From the NCBI GenBank assembly GCA_947627345.1, contig CANQVS010000012.1, positions 1 through 59,306 on the forward strand: a stretch of DNA of 59,306 nt. Reading direction: 5' to 3'. How positions within the stretch are numbered: the first letter of the stretch is position 1; every line of letters begins with the position of its first letter. This stretch comes from an uncultured Clostridia bacterium (GTDB lineage Bacteria > Bacillota > Clostridia > Oscillospirales > Acutalibacteraceae). The notes under the pieces were generated by a model. That model was not told the DNA's origin. It did not search any database and saw only the letters and a program-made list of their open reading frames with translations. Below, one piece after another: positions 1-8,836 of the stretch. A program made the position numbers and the translations under genes.

Positions 1-13
1 TGTTCTTGGTCAA
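1..13 (-). CDS. 5' end of a minus-strand gene running off the left edge
   Basis: Only four codons are visible. Reading leftward, a TTG start at 13-11 gives M-T-K-N. It is preceded at a normal distance by a GGAG ribosome site at 25-22 inside an A/G-rich stretch. No function can be given. The call rests on the ribosome site and start geometry alone and could be a chance match. Confidence 0.3.
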
Positions 14-71
14 TAGTTTTTCTCCTTTCTCTTATTTCTTTATTCAGTTTTTAGGGTACTAACCTAAAGAA

Positions 72-97
72 AAGCACTGCAACAGCAGTGCTTTTTT
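72..97. terminator. Bidirectional hairpin terminator
   Basis: AAGCACTGC and GCAGTGCTT pair around an AACA loop. The hairpin has a T-run on the plus side and, read on the minus strand, an A/T-rich tail. It separates the edge gene from the IS200 remnant. Confidence 0.6.
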
Positions 98-111
98 ATA
101 TTAATGTATTT

Positions 112-390
112 GACAGTTGCACTATAGAGAGGAAAAGAACCACCCGCTATACGGTTACGCGATAAAGGTTATAAAAAATCTCCGGTCTGGCAGTATGCTG
201 TATCCCCTCAGGTTAGAATTTCAAAAACCTAAGGAAGGATGTTAAGCCTTATTGTAAACAGAAAGGAGAAATTAAAGTCAAATCAATATAATAATGTATC
301 TCACAGCAATTGGATTTGTAAATATCACATTGTAATAGTACCGAAGTATAGAAGAAAAATAATATACAATCAGTACAAAGCTCCCCGTAA
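112..390 (+). mobile_element. Decayed IS200/IS605-type element, remnant 1
   Basis: This stretch is a clear relative of the element at 43372-44090. Both start with a GACAGTTG-like end, share the AGAACCACCCGCTAT segment and the GAAAGGAGAAATTAA ribosome-site region, and then a TnpA N-terminus. Here the tnpA start codon is lost (ATTAAAGTC in place of ATTAATGGC). Codons from about 274 still read K-S-N-Q-Y-N-N-V-S-H and then K-Y-H-I-V-I-V-P-K-Y-R-R-K, the typical start of Y1 (HUH) transposases of the IS200 group. Similarity ends near 380. No catalytic core remains, so it is a dead fragment. Confidence 0.75.
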
Positions 391-457
391 ATACAAAGGG
401 TACTAAGAAATTAAATCCAAATCAGCTACTAAAAAGGTTACGATAAAAGTTAAATAA
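391..457 (+). pseudogene. Fossil C-terminus of a Lys-rich secreted protein
   Basis: Codons from 413 read K-S-K-S-A-T-K-K-V-T-I-K-V-K-stop, and the bases just before (396-410) read K-G-T-K-K in another frame. With one frameshift this matches the C-terminal end of the secreted protein at 10507-11205 (K-G-T-K-K-Y-K-A-K-S-V-T-K-T-I-K-I-K-V-K). It abuts IS200 remnant 1 directly, so an ancestral surface-protein gene was probably broken and deleted here. The rest of 457-540 is AT-rich with nothing recognisable. Confidence 0.6.
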
Positions 458-540
458 CAAATAGTGTTTTAATCCTGTTTAAATTCTAAATCTTATCTTT
501 AATAATCCCCCTAAAATTTATTTTTAGGTTGCATTACATA

Positions 541-570
541 AAAGTCCGCAATGAAAACTGCGGACTTTTA
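541..570 (-). terminator. Terminator of the Na/Pi symporter gene
   Basis: AAAAGTCCGCA pairs with TGCGGACTTTT (11-bp stem) about 70 bases past the stop codon of the minus-strand gene. The 3' arm supplies only a short T-run. Confidence 0.65.
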
Positions 571-637
571 TGATTTGGTGTCCTTTAGGACGTGGAAATA
601 AACCCCGGTACATATCATCAACGGGTGGTCGATTTTA

Positions 638-2383
638 TTATACAACCATATATTTTTCATAATAGCTTTGATATTTCTTTTGGAAAATGGGGTTTGTTTT
701 TCTAAGATATTTACTTTTTTCGTGAAAGCCAAGGCTTTCTCGTTGCAAGTCAATAACATAAATAGCAAGGTTGTTGCAATGGTCGGAAATTCTCTCCAAA
801 ACAGTTGTGATATCTGACAGAATAAATCCCATTTCAATAGTACATCCATTATTCTGTAAACGCTTGATGTGGTTTTTCTGCATCTGTTTTTTCATATTAT
901 CAATAACTTCTTCGAGAGGACTGATTTCAAAAGCAGGCGCAAGGTCATCTTTTGTGATAGTTTCAACCGTGAGGTCAAGAATTTCCGTAACGGCATTAAT
1001 CATAGTTTCAATTTCCGATTTAGCCGTGTCAGAAAAGGCAAGCTTTTTCTTTGCAATTTCCTCCGCTGAATTTGAGAGTGAAAGCGCATGGTCGGATAAT
1101 CTTTCAAGCTCTCCTATAAAGTGCAGATATTTTGAAATATCCGTACTGTCTTTGTCTGTAATGCTAAGGCTTGAAAGCCCTAAAAGATACTTGCCGATTT
1201 CGTCCTCATATTTGTCGGCTTTCTTTTCATAATTTTTTATTTCCTCGTGATTTTTCGGGTTGTATTTAAAAATATTTTCAAATGCAAGCTTTAGTGATTT
1301 TTCTGTATCCAAAGTCATTTCTATGATAACTCTGTTTACATTTTCAAGAGCGACAGCGGGAGTTGCATAAAGACGTGTATCGAGAATTTCAAATTTCTGA
1401 ATTTTTTTATCATCACGAACAATCAGACAGGAGATTTTTTCGAGCTGTTTGGTAAACGGAAGAAATGTTATTGTACATAATACGTTGAATGTTGTGTGAA
1501 TAACAGCTATTCCCATAACATCAATAGTATCATCAAGAAATGAGAAGTTTACGAAAAGGTTAATTATTTCAAATAAACTCAGCCAAATCAAAGTTCCGCC
1601 AATGTTGAAAATTAAATGCACAAATGCGGAACGTTTTGCGTTTTTATTAGCTCCGATTGAGGAAATAAGGGCGGTTATGCATGTGCCGATATTCTGTCCC
1701 ATAATGATTGGAATTGCAGAGCCAAAGGTGATTTTGCCTGTGGCGCAAAGCGCCTGCAAAATGCCGACAGACGCGGAGGAGCTTTGAATAATAGCAGTCA
1801 GAATAGCGCCCGCAACAACTCCGAGGAAAGGATTGCTGAACATTAAAAGAATATTCTGAAATTCGGGAACTTTTTCAAGCGGTGCGACTGTGGCGGACAT
1901 AGTTTCCATACCAAACATCAAAACGGAAAATCCCAGTAAAATCTGTCCGATATCCTTTGCTTTAGAGCTTTTTAGGAACATATAGTATATAATTCCTATT
2001 AGAGCCAGTAATGGGGTAAAGGAACTCGGTTTAAGAAGCTGAACAAAGATATTGCTCCCTTCAATGCCGGTAAGACTAAGAAGCCAGGAGGTAACCGTTG
2101 TGCCGATATTAGCGCCCATAATTACGTTGATTGCCTGCGAAAGCTCCATTATGCCCGAGTTTACAAAACCGATCACCATAACTGTAGTTGCAGAGCTTGA
2201 CTGAATAACGGCGGTAACAGCTATGCCGAGAAGTAAACCCTTCCACTTGCTTGATGTAATTTCAGAAAGAACTCTTTGCAGAGTTCCTCCTGCTCTTTTT
2301 TCGAGGGCATTTCCCATAACATTCATACCGAATAGAAATAATGCAAGTCCTCCGATAAGATTTAAAATACCAAATATACTCAT
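638..2383 (-). CDS. Na+/phosphate symporter family protein with PhoU-like tail
   Basis: This 581-residue membrane protein of the Na/Pi-cotransporter II family (NptA/YjbB type) moves phosphate with sodium, inward or outward depending on the member. The first half is hydrophobic with the family's two repeats, each carrying a Q-S-S-S motif (about residues 61-64 and 200-203) that forms the substrate site. The second half (about 350-560) is a charged helical region of the PhoU type, usual for the long bacterial members. The ATG at 2383 has a GGAG ribosome site at proper spacing. It stands alone with its own terminator. No pho-type regulator is nearby, so direction of transport is open. Confidence 0.9.
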   Translation of the reverse strand: MSIFGILNLIGGLALFLFGMNVMGNALEKRAGGTLQRVLSEITSSKWKGLLLGIAVTAVIQSSSATTVMVIGFVNSGIMELSQAINVIMGANIGTTVTSWLLSLTGIEGSNIFVQLLKPSSFTPLLALIGIIYYMFLKSSKAKDIGQILLGFSVLMFGMETMSATVAPLEKVPEFQNILLMFSNPFLGVVAGAILTAIIQSSSASVGILQALCATGKITFGSAIPIIMGQNIGTCITALISSIGANKNAKRSAFVHLIFNIGGTLIWLSLFEIINLFVNFSFLDDTIDVMGIAVIHTTFNVLCTITFLPFTKQLEKISCLIVRDDKKIQKFEILDTRLYATPAVALENVNRVIIEMTLDTEKSLKLAFENIFKYNPKNHEEIKNYEKKADKYEDEIGKYLLGLSSLSITDKDSTDISKYLHFIGELERLSDHALSLSNSAEEIAKKKLAFSDTAKSEIETMINAVTEILDLTVETITKDDLAPAFEISPLEEVIDNMKKQMQKNHIKRLQNNGCTIEMGFILSDITTVLERISDHCNNLAIYVIDLQRESLGFHEKSKYLRKTNPIFQKKYQSYYEKYMVV

Positions 2384-2679
2384 ACCGTTTCTCCATAAAT
2401 TAATTTTGGTATGATAATAATATCAAATGTACGTAAAATCTATGGGGCAATAAATGTAAAATTCGTGTTAAATCGTTTTAAAACTCTGCATTAATTAAAA
2501 CTTTGTAAATTCAATTTTGGTCGGCATTATTTTTATATTAAGTTGCATAAAGCTATGTTAATTTTAAAGCTTTTGTTTATTGGAATTTATTGAAGTATAA
2601 TGAATTTAAGCGGTATTAAATCTATAAAATAAGTTCAAGAATGAGTTTCTATGATTAGAGATTATAGTAAAATAAAAAA

Positions 2680-3085
2680 TGCACAGATAAGGAAAGACAT
2701 TTATAATTGAAAAACTCTTATCCTATAATTTAGCCCAAGTCAAAGCAATTCAAGATGAACTTTTTTTTGAGTTATAAAAATTATTACAGAAAATAATTTT
2801 ACGAATGTACTGCTGGAATGTAGTATATATAAATTCCATTTGGTCGACAGCTTATACATAAGTCAGCATATGGGTTCTCAAATGTTACAGCAGATTGAGT
2901 TAGTTTCAAGGGAACGGGGGAGCGTATCTTATATGCTTAGATACATTTGATTTTCAGGCAAAGGATTTTATGAGAAACACGGCTACGCAGTATTGGGATA
3001 ATTAGATTACGGCTCAGTCTGTCACTAAAGGTATTTTCTAAAAAATTTGTAATTTTATTATGTAGCACGATTTATGTTACCTATA
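2680..3085 (+). pseudogene. Decayed copy of the GNAT gene and start of the HD gene
   Basis: This stretch aligns along its length with the intact acetyltransferase gene at 4455-4883. Shared blocks include TCCTATAATTTA, ATGTACTG(T/C)TGGAATGT, ATGTTACAGCAG and ACATTTGATTTTCAGGCAA, in the same order. Many stops, indels and substitutions remove any open frame. Similarity runs past the gene end into GATTTATGTTACCT, which is the start of the downstream HD gene (4897). The duplicated unit therefore covered the GNAT-HD junction. The spl homologue now sits between the two copies. The flank 2384-2679 is AT-rich with no feature I can support. Confidence 0.85.
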
Positions 3086-3170
3086 AGAGCCATCCCCACA
3101 ACAAACAGACCGACATTATGGCTGACAATTATACATAGCTGATAAATCGTATAATAAAAAAGAACGCCTC

Positions 3171-3206
3171 AAAAATTACTGCGTAAAATTTTACGCAGTA
3201 ATTTTT
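3171..3206. terminator. Palindromic terminator after spl
   Basis: This is an almost perfect 36-bp palindrome (AAAAATTACTGCGTAAAA and its complement) with A- and T-runs at its ends. It can terminate in both directions and lies 33 bases past the spl stop codon. Confidence 0.75.
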
Positions 3207-3238
3207 GCTACAGAAATTCTACGTAGAAATTCGAGCAT

Positions 3239-4240
3239 TTACGAAAAATAGCGTATTTCCATTTTCGGGAGATATTTTGGTATTGTTTCCTGCAAAAATT
3301 CCTTAGCCTGCGTTAAAAGCTCTTCTCTGTAACGGTATTTCCCGCGTCCTCTGCCCGTCATTTGATTTGAACTGAAAAGCTGTACCGCGTTCGGGAAAGC
3401 CTCGGAGTTAATCGCGTTTTGCACAAAGCTGTAGGTCATAAATATGATTTCTAAAAATCCGCTTTCTTTAACGGCGTCGCTCAGAGAGGTTTTCAAATCA
3501 GAGAGCAGTTGCTCGTAGAGGATTTTCCAGTCGGGCACCAAAATAACAGGAGCTATCAGCAACCCCACGGGATACCCTGCCTCGCACATAGAGTTGACGG
3601 CTTTAATTCTGTCTGTCAGGCAGGAGGTGCCGATTTCAACTGCGCGTATGATTTTCTGGGGATTTACGCTCATACGGAAGATGGTTTTGCGCTGATGATT
3701 TAATCCGAGCAGGGGTTCCACCATATGAAATTTAGTGGGAAAGGTCAGCCTGCCGTCCGCCCGTTCGGCAAATTCTTCAATAGTCCACGGAAGATTATTT
3801 GTAACCGTGTTTTCCAGAATTAAATCGCTGTTGCTCCCGATTTCAAACGTATGCGCGCCGGGCGAGGCGTTTGCCGTTTTTATCATTTTCTCCATCATTT
3901 CACCGCGGTTGACGAACACCCGAAGATACGAGCATTTATTGTAATTGCAAACTAAGTAGCAGTAAAGGCACATAGCCGAACAGCCCGACGAGGTGTAGGG
4001 AACAAGAAAATCGGAAACCTTATGATTTTCAGTGTATCTGTGGGTTTTTCTTATGCCGATGACAAGGTGGCGTTTCAGTCGTATAAAGTCACGGTTTGAA
4101 CAACTGCGGAGCTGGGGAATATTGTTATGATTTTCAATTTTTATCCACGGAAGACGGCTGTATTTTTTTTGCAAAAATTGTCCGAGCGGATATTCGAGCG
4201 CCTGCGGTTCGTAATAGACGCTGTCAAAAGAAAGAAGCAT
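3239..4240 (-). CDS. splB: Spore photoproduct lyase family radical SAM protein
   Basis: Family members use S-adenosylmethionine radical chemistry to reverse the thymine dimer that UV makes in spore DNA. The 333-residue length fits the family. The radical-SAM cluster motif C-x3-C-x2-C is at Cys87, Cys91 and Cys94, with Y-C-Y-L following, and Y-L-R-V-F-V-N and T-K-F-H are family-like. The ATG at 4240 follows an AAGGA site. The residue that aligns with the H-donor Cys141 of B. subtilis SplB (motif F-E-A-S-C-T-S-D, from memory) is Ser136 here (F-E-I-G-S-N-S-D), while Cys98 and Cys103 lie just after the cluster. The clostridial subgroup may use another thiol, or this protein may have another job. 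Confidence 0.85.
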   Translation of the reverse strand: MLLSFDSVYYEPQALEYPLGQFLQKKYSRLPWIKIENHNNIPQLRSCSNRDFIRLKRHLVIGIRKTHRYTENHKVSDFLVPYTSSGCSAMCLYCYLVCNYNKCSYLRVFVNRGEMMEKMIKTANASPGAHTFEIGSNSDLILENTVTNNLPWTIEEFAERADGRLTFPTKFHMVEPLLGLNHQRKTIFRMSVNPQKIIRAVEIGTSCLTDRIKAVNSMCEAGYPVGLLIAPVILVPDWKILYEQLLSDLKTSLSDAVKESGFLEIIFMTYSFVQNAINSEAFPNAVQLFSSNQMTGRGRGKYRYREELLTQAKEFLQETIPKYLPKMEIRYFS

Positions 4241-4381
4241 ATTAAAAATCCTTTTTTCAGTTTATACGGATTATTGTTTCCCGTTTTTGTAAATAAATTA
4301 AAAACGCAGGAGGAAATTTAATGTTTTGCGTTTTGCTGATATTTACAAATTTACAAATTAAATTTTAATAGTTGAAATTAT

Positions 4382-4410
4382 TTGCTAATAAATTTCCGTT
4401 GTATTATAAT
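4382..4410 (+). promoter_or_regulatory. Sigma-A promoter of the GNAT-HD operon
   Basis: TTGCTA, a 17-bp spacer and TATAAT. Transcription would start near 4417, leaving a leader of about 38 nt before the ATG at 4455. Confidence 0.6.
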
Positions 4411-4454
4411 AAGGCTGTAAAATTATAATAATTAGAATTTCAAGGGGAATTTGT

Positions 4455-4883
4455 ATGACGGGTAGTTTTTATAAAATAGACAAGTGCACGGAAAAAGAAA
4501 AATCGCATATAATCGAGGAACTTATATCCTATAATTTATCAAAAGTCGAAGCGACTCAAAATGAGCTTTTTGTTGATTTGAGTTATAAAATTGAAAGTCA
4601 GGGAAAAATTATTGCAGGAATTATTGCGCGAATGTACTGTTGGAATGTGGTTTATATAGACTCCCTTTGGGTTGACGACTTATACAGAAATCAGCATATA
4701 GGGACCCGAATGTTACAGCAGGTCGAGTCAGTTTCAAAGAAAATGGGAGCGTATCTTATTCACTTAGATACATTTGATTTTCAGGCAAGAGATTTTTACG
4801 AAAAACACGGCTACACGGTATTCGGAAAATTAGACGATTGCCCAAGACACCATTGCCGATATTTTTTAAGAAAGGATTTATAA
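4455..4883 (+). CDS. GNAT family N-acetyltransferase
   Basis: This 142-residue protein fits a single GNAT domain, which transfers acetyl groups from acetyl-CoA to an amine. The acetyl-CoA loop is visible as L-Y-R-N-Q-H-I-G-T-R-M-L (motif A, R/Q-x2-G-x-G/A type), followed by L-D-T-F-D-F-Q-A-R-D-F-Y-E-K-H-G-Y, the usual C-terminal motif in which Tyr/Phe contacts CoA. The start follows an AGGGGA site. It is probably co-transcribed with the HD gene 13 bases downstream. The substrate is unknown; the sequence resembles small-molecule GNATs more than RimI-type enzymes. A decayed second copy lies at 2680-3085. Confidence 0.85.
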   Translation: MTGSFYKIDKCTEKEKSHIIEELISYNLSKVEATQNELFVDLSYKIESQGKIIAGIIARMYCWNVVYIDSLWVDDLYRNQHIGTRMLQQVESVSKKMGAYLIHLDTFDFQARDFYEKHGYTVFGKLDDCPRHHCRYFLRKDL

Positions 4884-4896
4884 CGAGGGGAGATTT

Positions 4897-5487
4897 ATGT
4901 TACCTGAAAGAACGCAAGCGGAAATGCTGTTGGAAGAAGCCGAAAAATGCAATCCCGGTCCGTGGGCAAACCACAGCAGGGTAACGGCTCATTGTGCAGA
5001 AAAAATTGCAGAGTTATGCGACGATATTGATGCATCAAAAGCGTATATTTTAGGCTTGTTGCACGATATTGGCAGAAAGTTCGGCATACGTCATTTAGGT
5101 CATGTTTTTGACGGATATAAATATATGATGAAATTGGGATATGATGAAGTGGCAAGGGTGTGCATATCACATTCATTCAATAACAAATCCATTGATGAAT
5201 ATATAGGCGATTTTGATGTATCCGATGCTGAATTAAAGAAAATACAACAAGAATTGAGAAAAATTGAATTTGACGAATATGATTTATTGATTCAATTATG
5301 TGATGCCTTAGCAGGAGCCGAGGGAGTGCTTGATATAGAAGACAGAATGAAAGACATTAAAAGCAGATATGGTACATATCCGCAGAAAAAATGGGATAAA
5401 AATTTGGAGTTAAAAAAATATTTTGAAGATAAAATTGGTATAGATATTTACACGGCGGTCGGTAAAGAAACATTTAAGATTTTTTGA
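4897..5487 (+). CDS. HD-domain phosphohydrolase
   Basis: This 196-residue protein is of the metal-dependent HD superfamily. The metal ligands are visible: His26, the doublet His56-Asp57 in L-L-H-D-I-G-R, and Asp136 in L-C-D-A-L-A, with extra histidines at 66, 69 and 92 as in small HDIG-like proteins. Such proteins hydrolyse phosphates of nucleotides or other small molecules; the substrate cannot be read from sequence. The ATG follows a GAGGGGAG site and the gene follows the GNAT gene closely, so they form an operon. A truncated copy of the 111-nt repeat lies 16 bases past the stop codon. Confidence 0.8.
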   Translation: MLPERTQAEMLLEEAEKCNPGPWANHSRVTAHCAEKIAELCDDIDASKAYILGLLHDIGRKFGIRHLGHVFDGYKYMMKLGYDEVARVCISHSFNNKSIDEYIGDFDVSDAELKKIQQELRKIEFDEYDLLIQLCDALAGAEGVLDIEDRMKDIKSRYGTYPQKKWDKNLELKKYFEDKIGIDIYTAVGKETFKIF

Positions 5488-5834
5488 ATATTTACTTTCT
5501 AATATTTCCACGTCAAATATTGCAGTCGCCTTATGTCATATTTTAATTTTTTTATTCTGTTCTAAATAAAATATATTTTTTGTTAATTGGATTTATATAA
5601 ATTATAAATGCAAGTTTAACCCCGTTATAATTTACATATGGAAGAAGAGTATTAATATTCAAATATATTGCGTGCGTTCATTTAGAAAGCAAGACGGCTT
5701 AATCTATGCGCGCGCGCTTTTATTCAGTAAGCCGTGCAAATTTACCGTTTTGAGCGTTAATATGGTATCGCGTTTTTGTTTTGCATATCATTTACAAACC
5801 TGCATAAATATATATTTTTTGCTAAAACTTTCTG
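5488..5834. other. Gene-free AT-rich stretch with a 111-nt-repeat fragment
   Basis: At 5503-5528 the sequence matches the head of the 111-nt repeat (ATTTCCACGTCAAATATTGC followed by AGTC), sense-oriented after the HD gene. The rest has no gene. ACGGCTTA at about 5693 and TAAGCCGT at about 5726 could form a weak hairpin that includes a CG-alternating run. No terminator with a T-run was found. Confidence 0.6.
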
Positions 5835-5863
5835 TTGAGAATTTTTTAACGATATGTTATAAT
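5835..5863 (+). promoter_or_regulatory. Sigma-A promoter of the activase operon
   Basis: TTGAGA, a 17-bp spacer and TATAAT. The coding start at 5906 lies about 37 bases past the expected transcription start. Confidence 0.65.
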
Positions 5864-5905
5864 TAAATGAATATGTGAATGGATATGTATTTTGGAGGGT
5901 GTCAG

Positions 5906-8815
5906 ATGAAACTCGGTCTTGATATTGGTTCAACAACCATTAAGTGCGCGGTTCTTGACGACAACAACAAATTAATATACAGCACCTATCAACGACACTA
6001 TTCTCAAATTACCGAGAAAATCGGCGAAATCCTTTCAACAGTTAAAAACGAGGTTGACGGCGTTGAGAACGCAACCGTTGCTTTGAGCGGAAGCGCGGGA
6101 ATGGGCGTTGCTGAGAGCTGCGGAATAGATTTTGTTCAGGAGGTGTACGCAACCCGCGTCGCGGCGAACACATTTATTCCGGGAACGGACGTTGTAATCG
6201 AGCTCGGCGGAGAGGACGCGAAAATCCTTTTCCTTTCGGGCGGACTTGAGGTCAGAATGAACGGCACCTGCGCGGGCGGTACGGGCGCCTTTATCGACCA
6301 GATGGCAACGCTTTTAAACGTGCCGTTGGAGGAGCTTGACGAGCTTGCCAAAAAGCACGAAAAAACCTACACAATCGCCTCGCGGTGCGGTGTTTTTGCG
6401 AAAACAGATATTCAACCGCTGTTAAATCAGGGGGCGCGCAAGGCGGATATCGCTGAAAGTATTTTTAACGCCGTCGTTTCGCAGACTGTGGCGGGACTCG
6501 CGCAGGGCAGGGAAATCGAGGGACAGGTCGTTTATCTCGGCGGACCTCTGACATTTATGAGCGAGCTTAGAAACTGCTTTGACAAAACTCTAAAAACAAA
6601 GGGTATCTGCCCCGAAAATTCGCTTTACTATGTTGCGTGCGGGGCGGCGCTGTGTTCTTCAAAAACTATTGATTTTGATGAAGTAATCGGTAAGGTGAAG
6701 AATTATAAAGGCGCGGGAAATTTTGCGTTCAATCCGCCTCTTTTTGAAAACGAGGAGGAATACAATAAATTTATAGAACGCCACAACAAGGCGTACGTTG
6801 AAACCAAAGAGCTGAAGGGCTACAAGGGCAGGGCGTATATCGGAATGGATTCCGGCTCGACTACGGTAAAGGCGGTTGTGCTTTCGGAAAACTGCGAACT
6901 GCTCTACTCGAAATATATGCAGTCAAAGGGCAATCCCGTTGAGCTTATAAAGAGCTTTTTGGAGGAAGTATACGAGATTAATCCCGAGCTTGACATCGCT
7001 TCGTCGGCGGTTACGGGCTACGGCGAGGACATCATTAAAAACGCGTTCTCCGTTGATTACGGCATTGTCGAAACGATTGCCCACTTTACCGCCGCAAAGC
7101 ATTTTATGCCCGACGTTCAGTTTGTTATCGACATCGGCGGTCAGGATATTAAGTGTTTTAAAATTCACAACGGAACAATCGACAACCTGTTTTTAAACGA
7201 GGCGTGCTCATCGGGCTGCGGAAGCTTTTTGCAGACCTTTGCGAACGCTCTCGGATATTCGATTGAGGATTTTGCCAACAAGGGAATTTTTGCAAAGCAC
7301 CCCGTTGACCTCGGCTCCCGCTGTACCGTGTTTATGAACAGCTCCGTAAAACAGGCGCAAAAGGACGGCGCTACGATTGAGGATATTTCCGCGGGACTTT
7401 CGCTTTCCGTAGTAAAAAACGCGCTCTATAAAGTTATAAGGGCAACCTCGCCCGACGAACTGGGACGCAGGGTCGTTGTGCAGGGCGGTACGTTTTTAAA
7501 CAACGCGGTTTTAAGAGCCTTTGAGCAGGAAATGGGCGTTGAGGTTGTGCGAAGTAACATTGCGGGACTTATGGGAGCGTACGGCGCGGCTCTCTATTCT
7601 ATGGAAAAGGTTAAGGACAGGGAAAATTCCAAGTCCTCCATAGCTGATAAGGCTTATCTCGATAACTTTGTACATACCATTAAGGTCACAAACTGCGGAC
7701 TTTGCAACAACAACTGCCGTCTTACAATCAATACATTTTCGGGCGGAAAGAAATTTATCGCGGGCAACCGCTGTGAGCGTCCGATTACTAAAAAGGCGCC
7801 GAAAAACGACAGAAATATTTTCTCATATAAGCTTGAGCTTCTCTCGCAGTATAAACCCGTTGAGGGCAGAAGAGGAACAATCGGGATTCCTATGGGACTT
7901 AATATGTATGAGCTTTTGCCGTTTTGGTGGAGGTTCTTTACGGAACTCGGATTTAAGGTTGTTCATTCTCCGTACTCAAACAGAAAAATTTATCAAAAGG
8001 GACAGCAGACAATTCCGAGCGATACGGTGTGTTTTCCAGCAAAGCTTATGCACGGTCATATTAAGTGGCTTTTGGACGAGGGAATAGAGAATATTTTTTA
8101 TCCCTGTATGTCCTACAATTTTGACGAGGGACTGGGCGACAATCACTACAACTGCCCCGTAGTCGCGTACTATCCGGAGGTTATAAAAAACAATATGAAG
8201 GGTATCCGCGACATAAACTTTATTATGCCCTATCTCGGTATTCACAGACCTAAGGATTTTCCGAAAAAAGCGCTCGAAAGTTTACAGCGTTATTTCCCGA
8301 ACCTCACCTTAGGCGAGGTGAAAGCGGCGTCAAAGGCGGCGTATAAGGAATATGAAAATTATTTCTCAAAGCTTAGAATACGCGGAGATGAGATTATTAA
8401 CGAGGCGGAGCAGAACGGCCGTGAGATTATTGTGCTTTCGGGACGGCCGTATCATATCGACCCCGAAATTAACCACGGAATTGATAAGCTTATTTCGGGC
8501 TTTAATGTGAGCGTGGTCAGCGAAGATGTAGTCAGCGCACGCGCTCCCGAGTTCCACACGGCGGTTTTGAATCAGTGGACATATCACGCAAGGCTCTACG
8601 CCGCGGCGAATTATGTCAGCACACGGGACGATATGCAGCTTGTTCAGCTCGTGTCGTTCGGATGCGGAGTTGACGCGATTACTACCGACGAGGTTCGTGA
8701 AATATTAGAGAGAAACAATAAAATTTACACGCAGATTAAGATTGACGAAATCACAAACTTAGGCGCGGTTAAAATAAGAATAAGAAGTCTTTTGTCCGCA
8801 ATAGGCAGAGAATAG
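5906..8815 (+). CDS. Double-ASKHA acyl-CoA dehydratase activase with DUF2229 region
   Basis: This 969-residue protein relates to the HgdC/BadF-BadG-BcrA-BcrD ATPases, which carry a [4Fe-4S] cluster and use ATP to push one electron into 2-hydroxyacyl-CoA dehydratase-type partners. Two ATPase domains sit in tandem: about 1-265 (starting G-L-D-I-G-S-T-T, with C-A-G-G-T-G-A-F) and about 320-575 (G-M-D-S-G-S-T-T, with C-S-S-G-C-G-S-F and G-S-R-C-T-V-F). A DUF2229-like region follows (about 640-890, P-S-D-T-V-C-F-P). The start at 5906 is chosen because GGAGGGTG precedes it and M-K-L-G-L-D-I-G is the family's usual N-terminus. Many relatives are one protein of about 1400 residues; here the last part is the separate next gene. 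The physiological substrate of this family is generally unknown. Confidence 0.85.
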   Translation: MKLGLDIGSTTIKCAVLDDNNKLIYSTYQRHYSQITEKIGEILSTVKNEVDGVENATVALSGSAGMGVAESCGIDFVQEVYATRVAANTFIPGTDVVIELGGEDAKILFLSGGLEVRMNGTCAGGTGAFIDQMATLLNVPLEELDELAKKHEKTYTIASRCGVFAKTDIQPLLNQGARKADIAESIFNAVVSQTVAGLAQGREIEGQVVYLGGPLTFMSELRNCFDKTLKTKGICPENSLYYVACGAALCSSKTIDFDEVIGKVKNYKGAGNFAFNPPLFENEEEYNKFIERHNKAYVETKELKGYKGRAYIGMDSGSTTVKAVVLSENCELLYSKYMQSKGNPVELIKSFLEEVYEINPELDIASSAVTGYGEDIIKNAFSVDYGIVETIAHFTAAKHFMPDVQFVIDIGGQDIKCFKIHNGTIDNLFLNEACSSGCGSFLQTFANALGYSIEDFANKGIFAKHPVDLGSRCTVFMNSSVKQAQKDGATIEDISAGLSLSVVKNALYKVIRATSPDELGRRVVVQGGTFLNNAVLRAFEQEMGVEVVRSNIAGLMGAYGAALYSMEKVKDRENSKSSIADKAYLDNFVHTIKVTNCGLCNNNCRLTINTFSGGKKFIAGNRCERPITKKAPKNDRNIFSYKLELLSQYKPVEGRRGTIGIPMGLNMYELLPFWWRFFTELGFKVVHSPYSNRKIYQKGQQTIPSDTVCFPAKLMHGHIKWLLDEGIENIFYPCMSYNFDEGLGDNHYNCPVVAYYPEVIKNNMKGIRDINFIMPYLGIHRPKDFPKKALESLQRYFPNLTLGEVKAASKAAYKEYENYFSKLRIRGDEIINEAEQNGREIIVLSGRPYHIDPEINHGIDKLISGFNVSVVSEDVVSARAPEFHTAVLNQWTYHARLYAAANYVSTRDDMQLVQLVSFGCGVDAITTDEVREILERNNKIYTQIKIDEITNLGAVKIRIRSLLSAIGRE

Positions 8816-8836
8816 CGCGCCGAAGGAGATTTTTTG

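Noticed and set aside
5672..5866. 64-codon open frame before the activase gene
   Set aside because: It has no ribosome site and overlaps the promoter 5835-5863.
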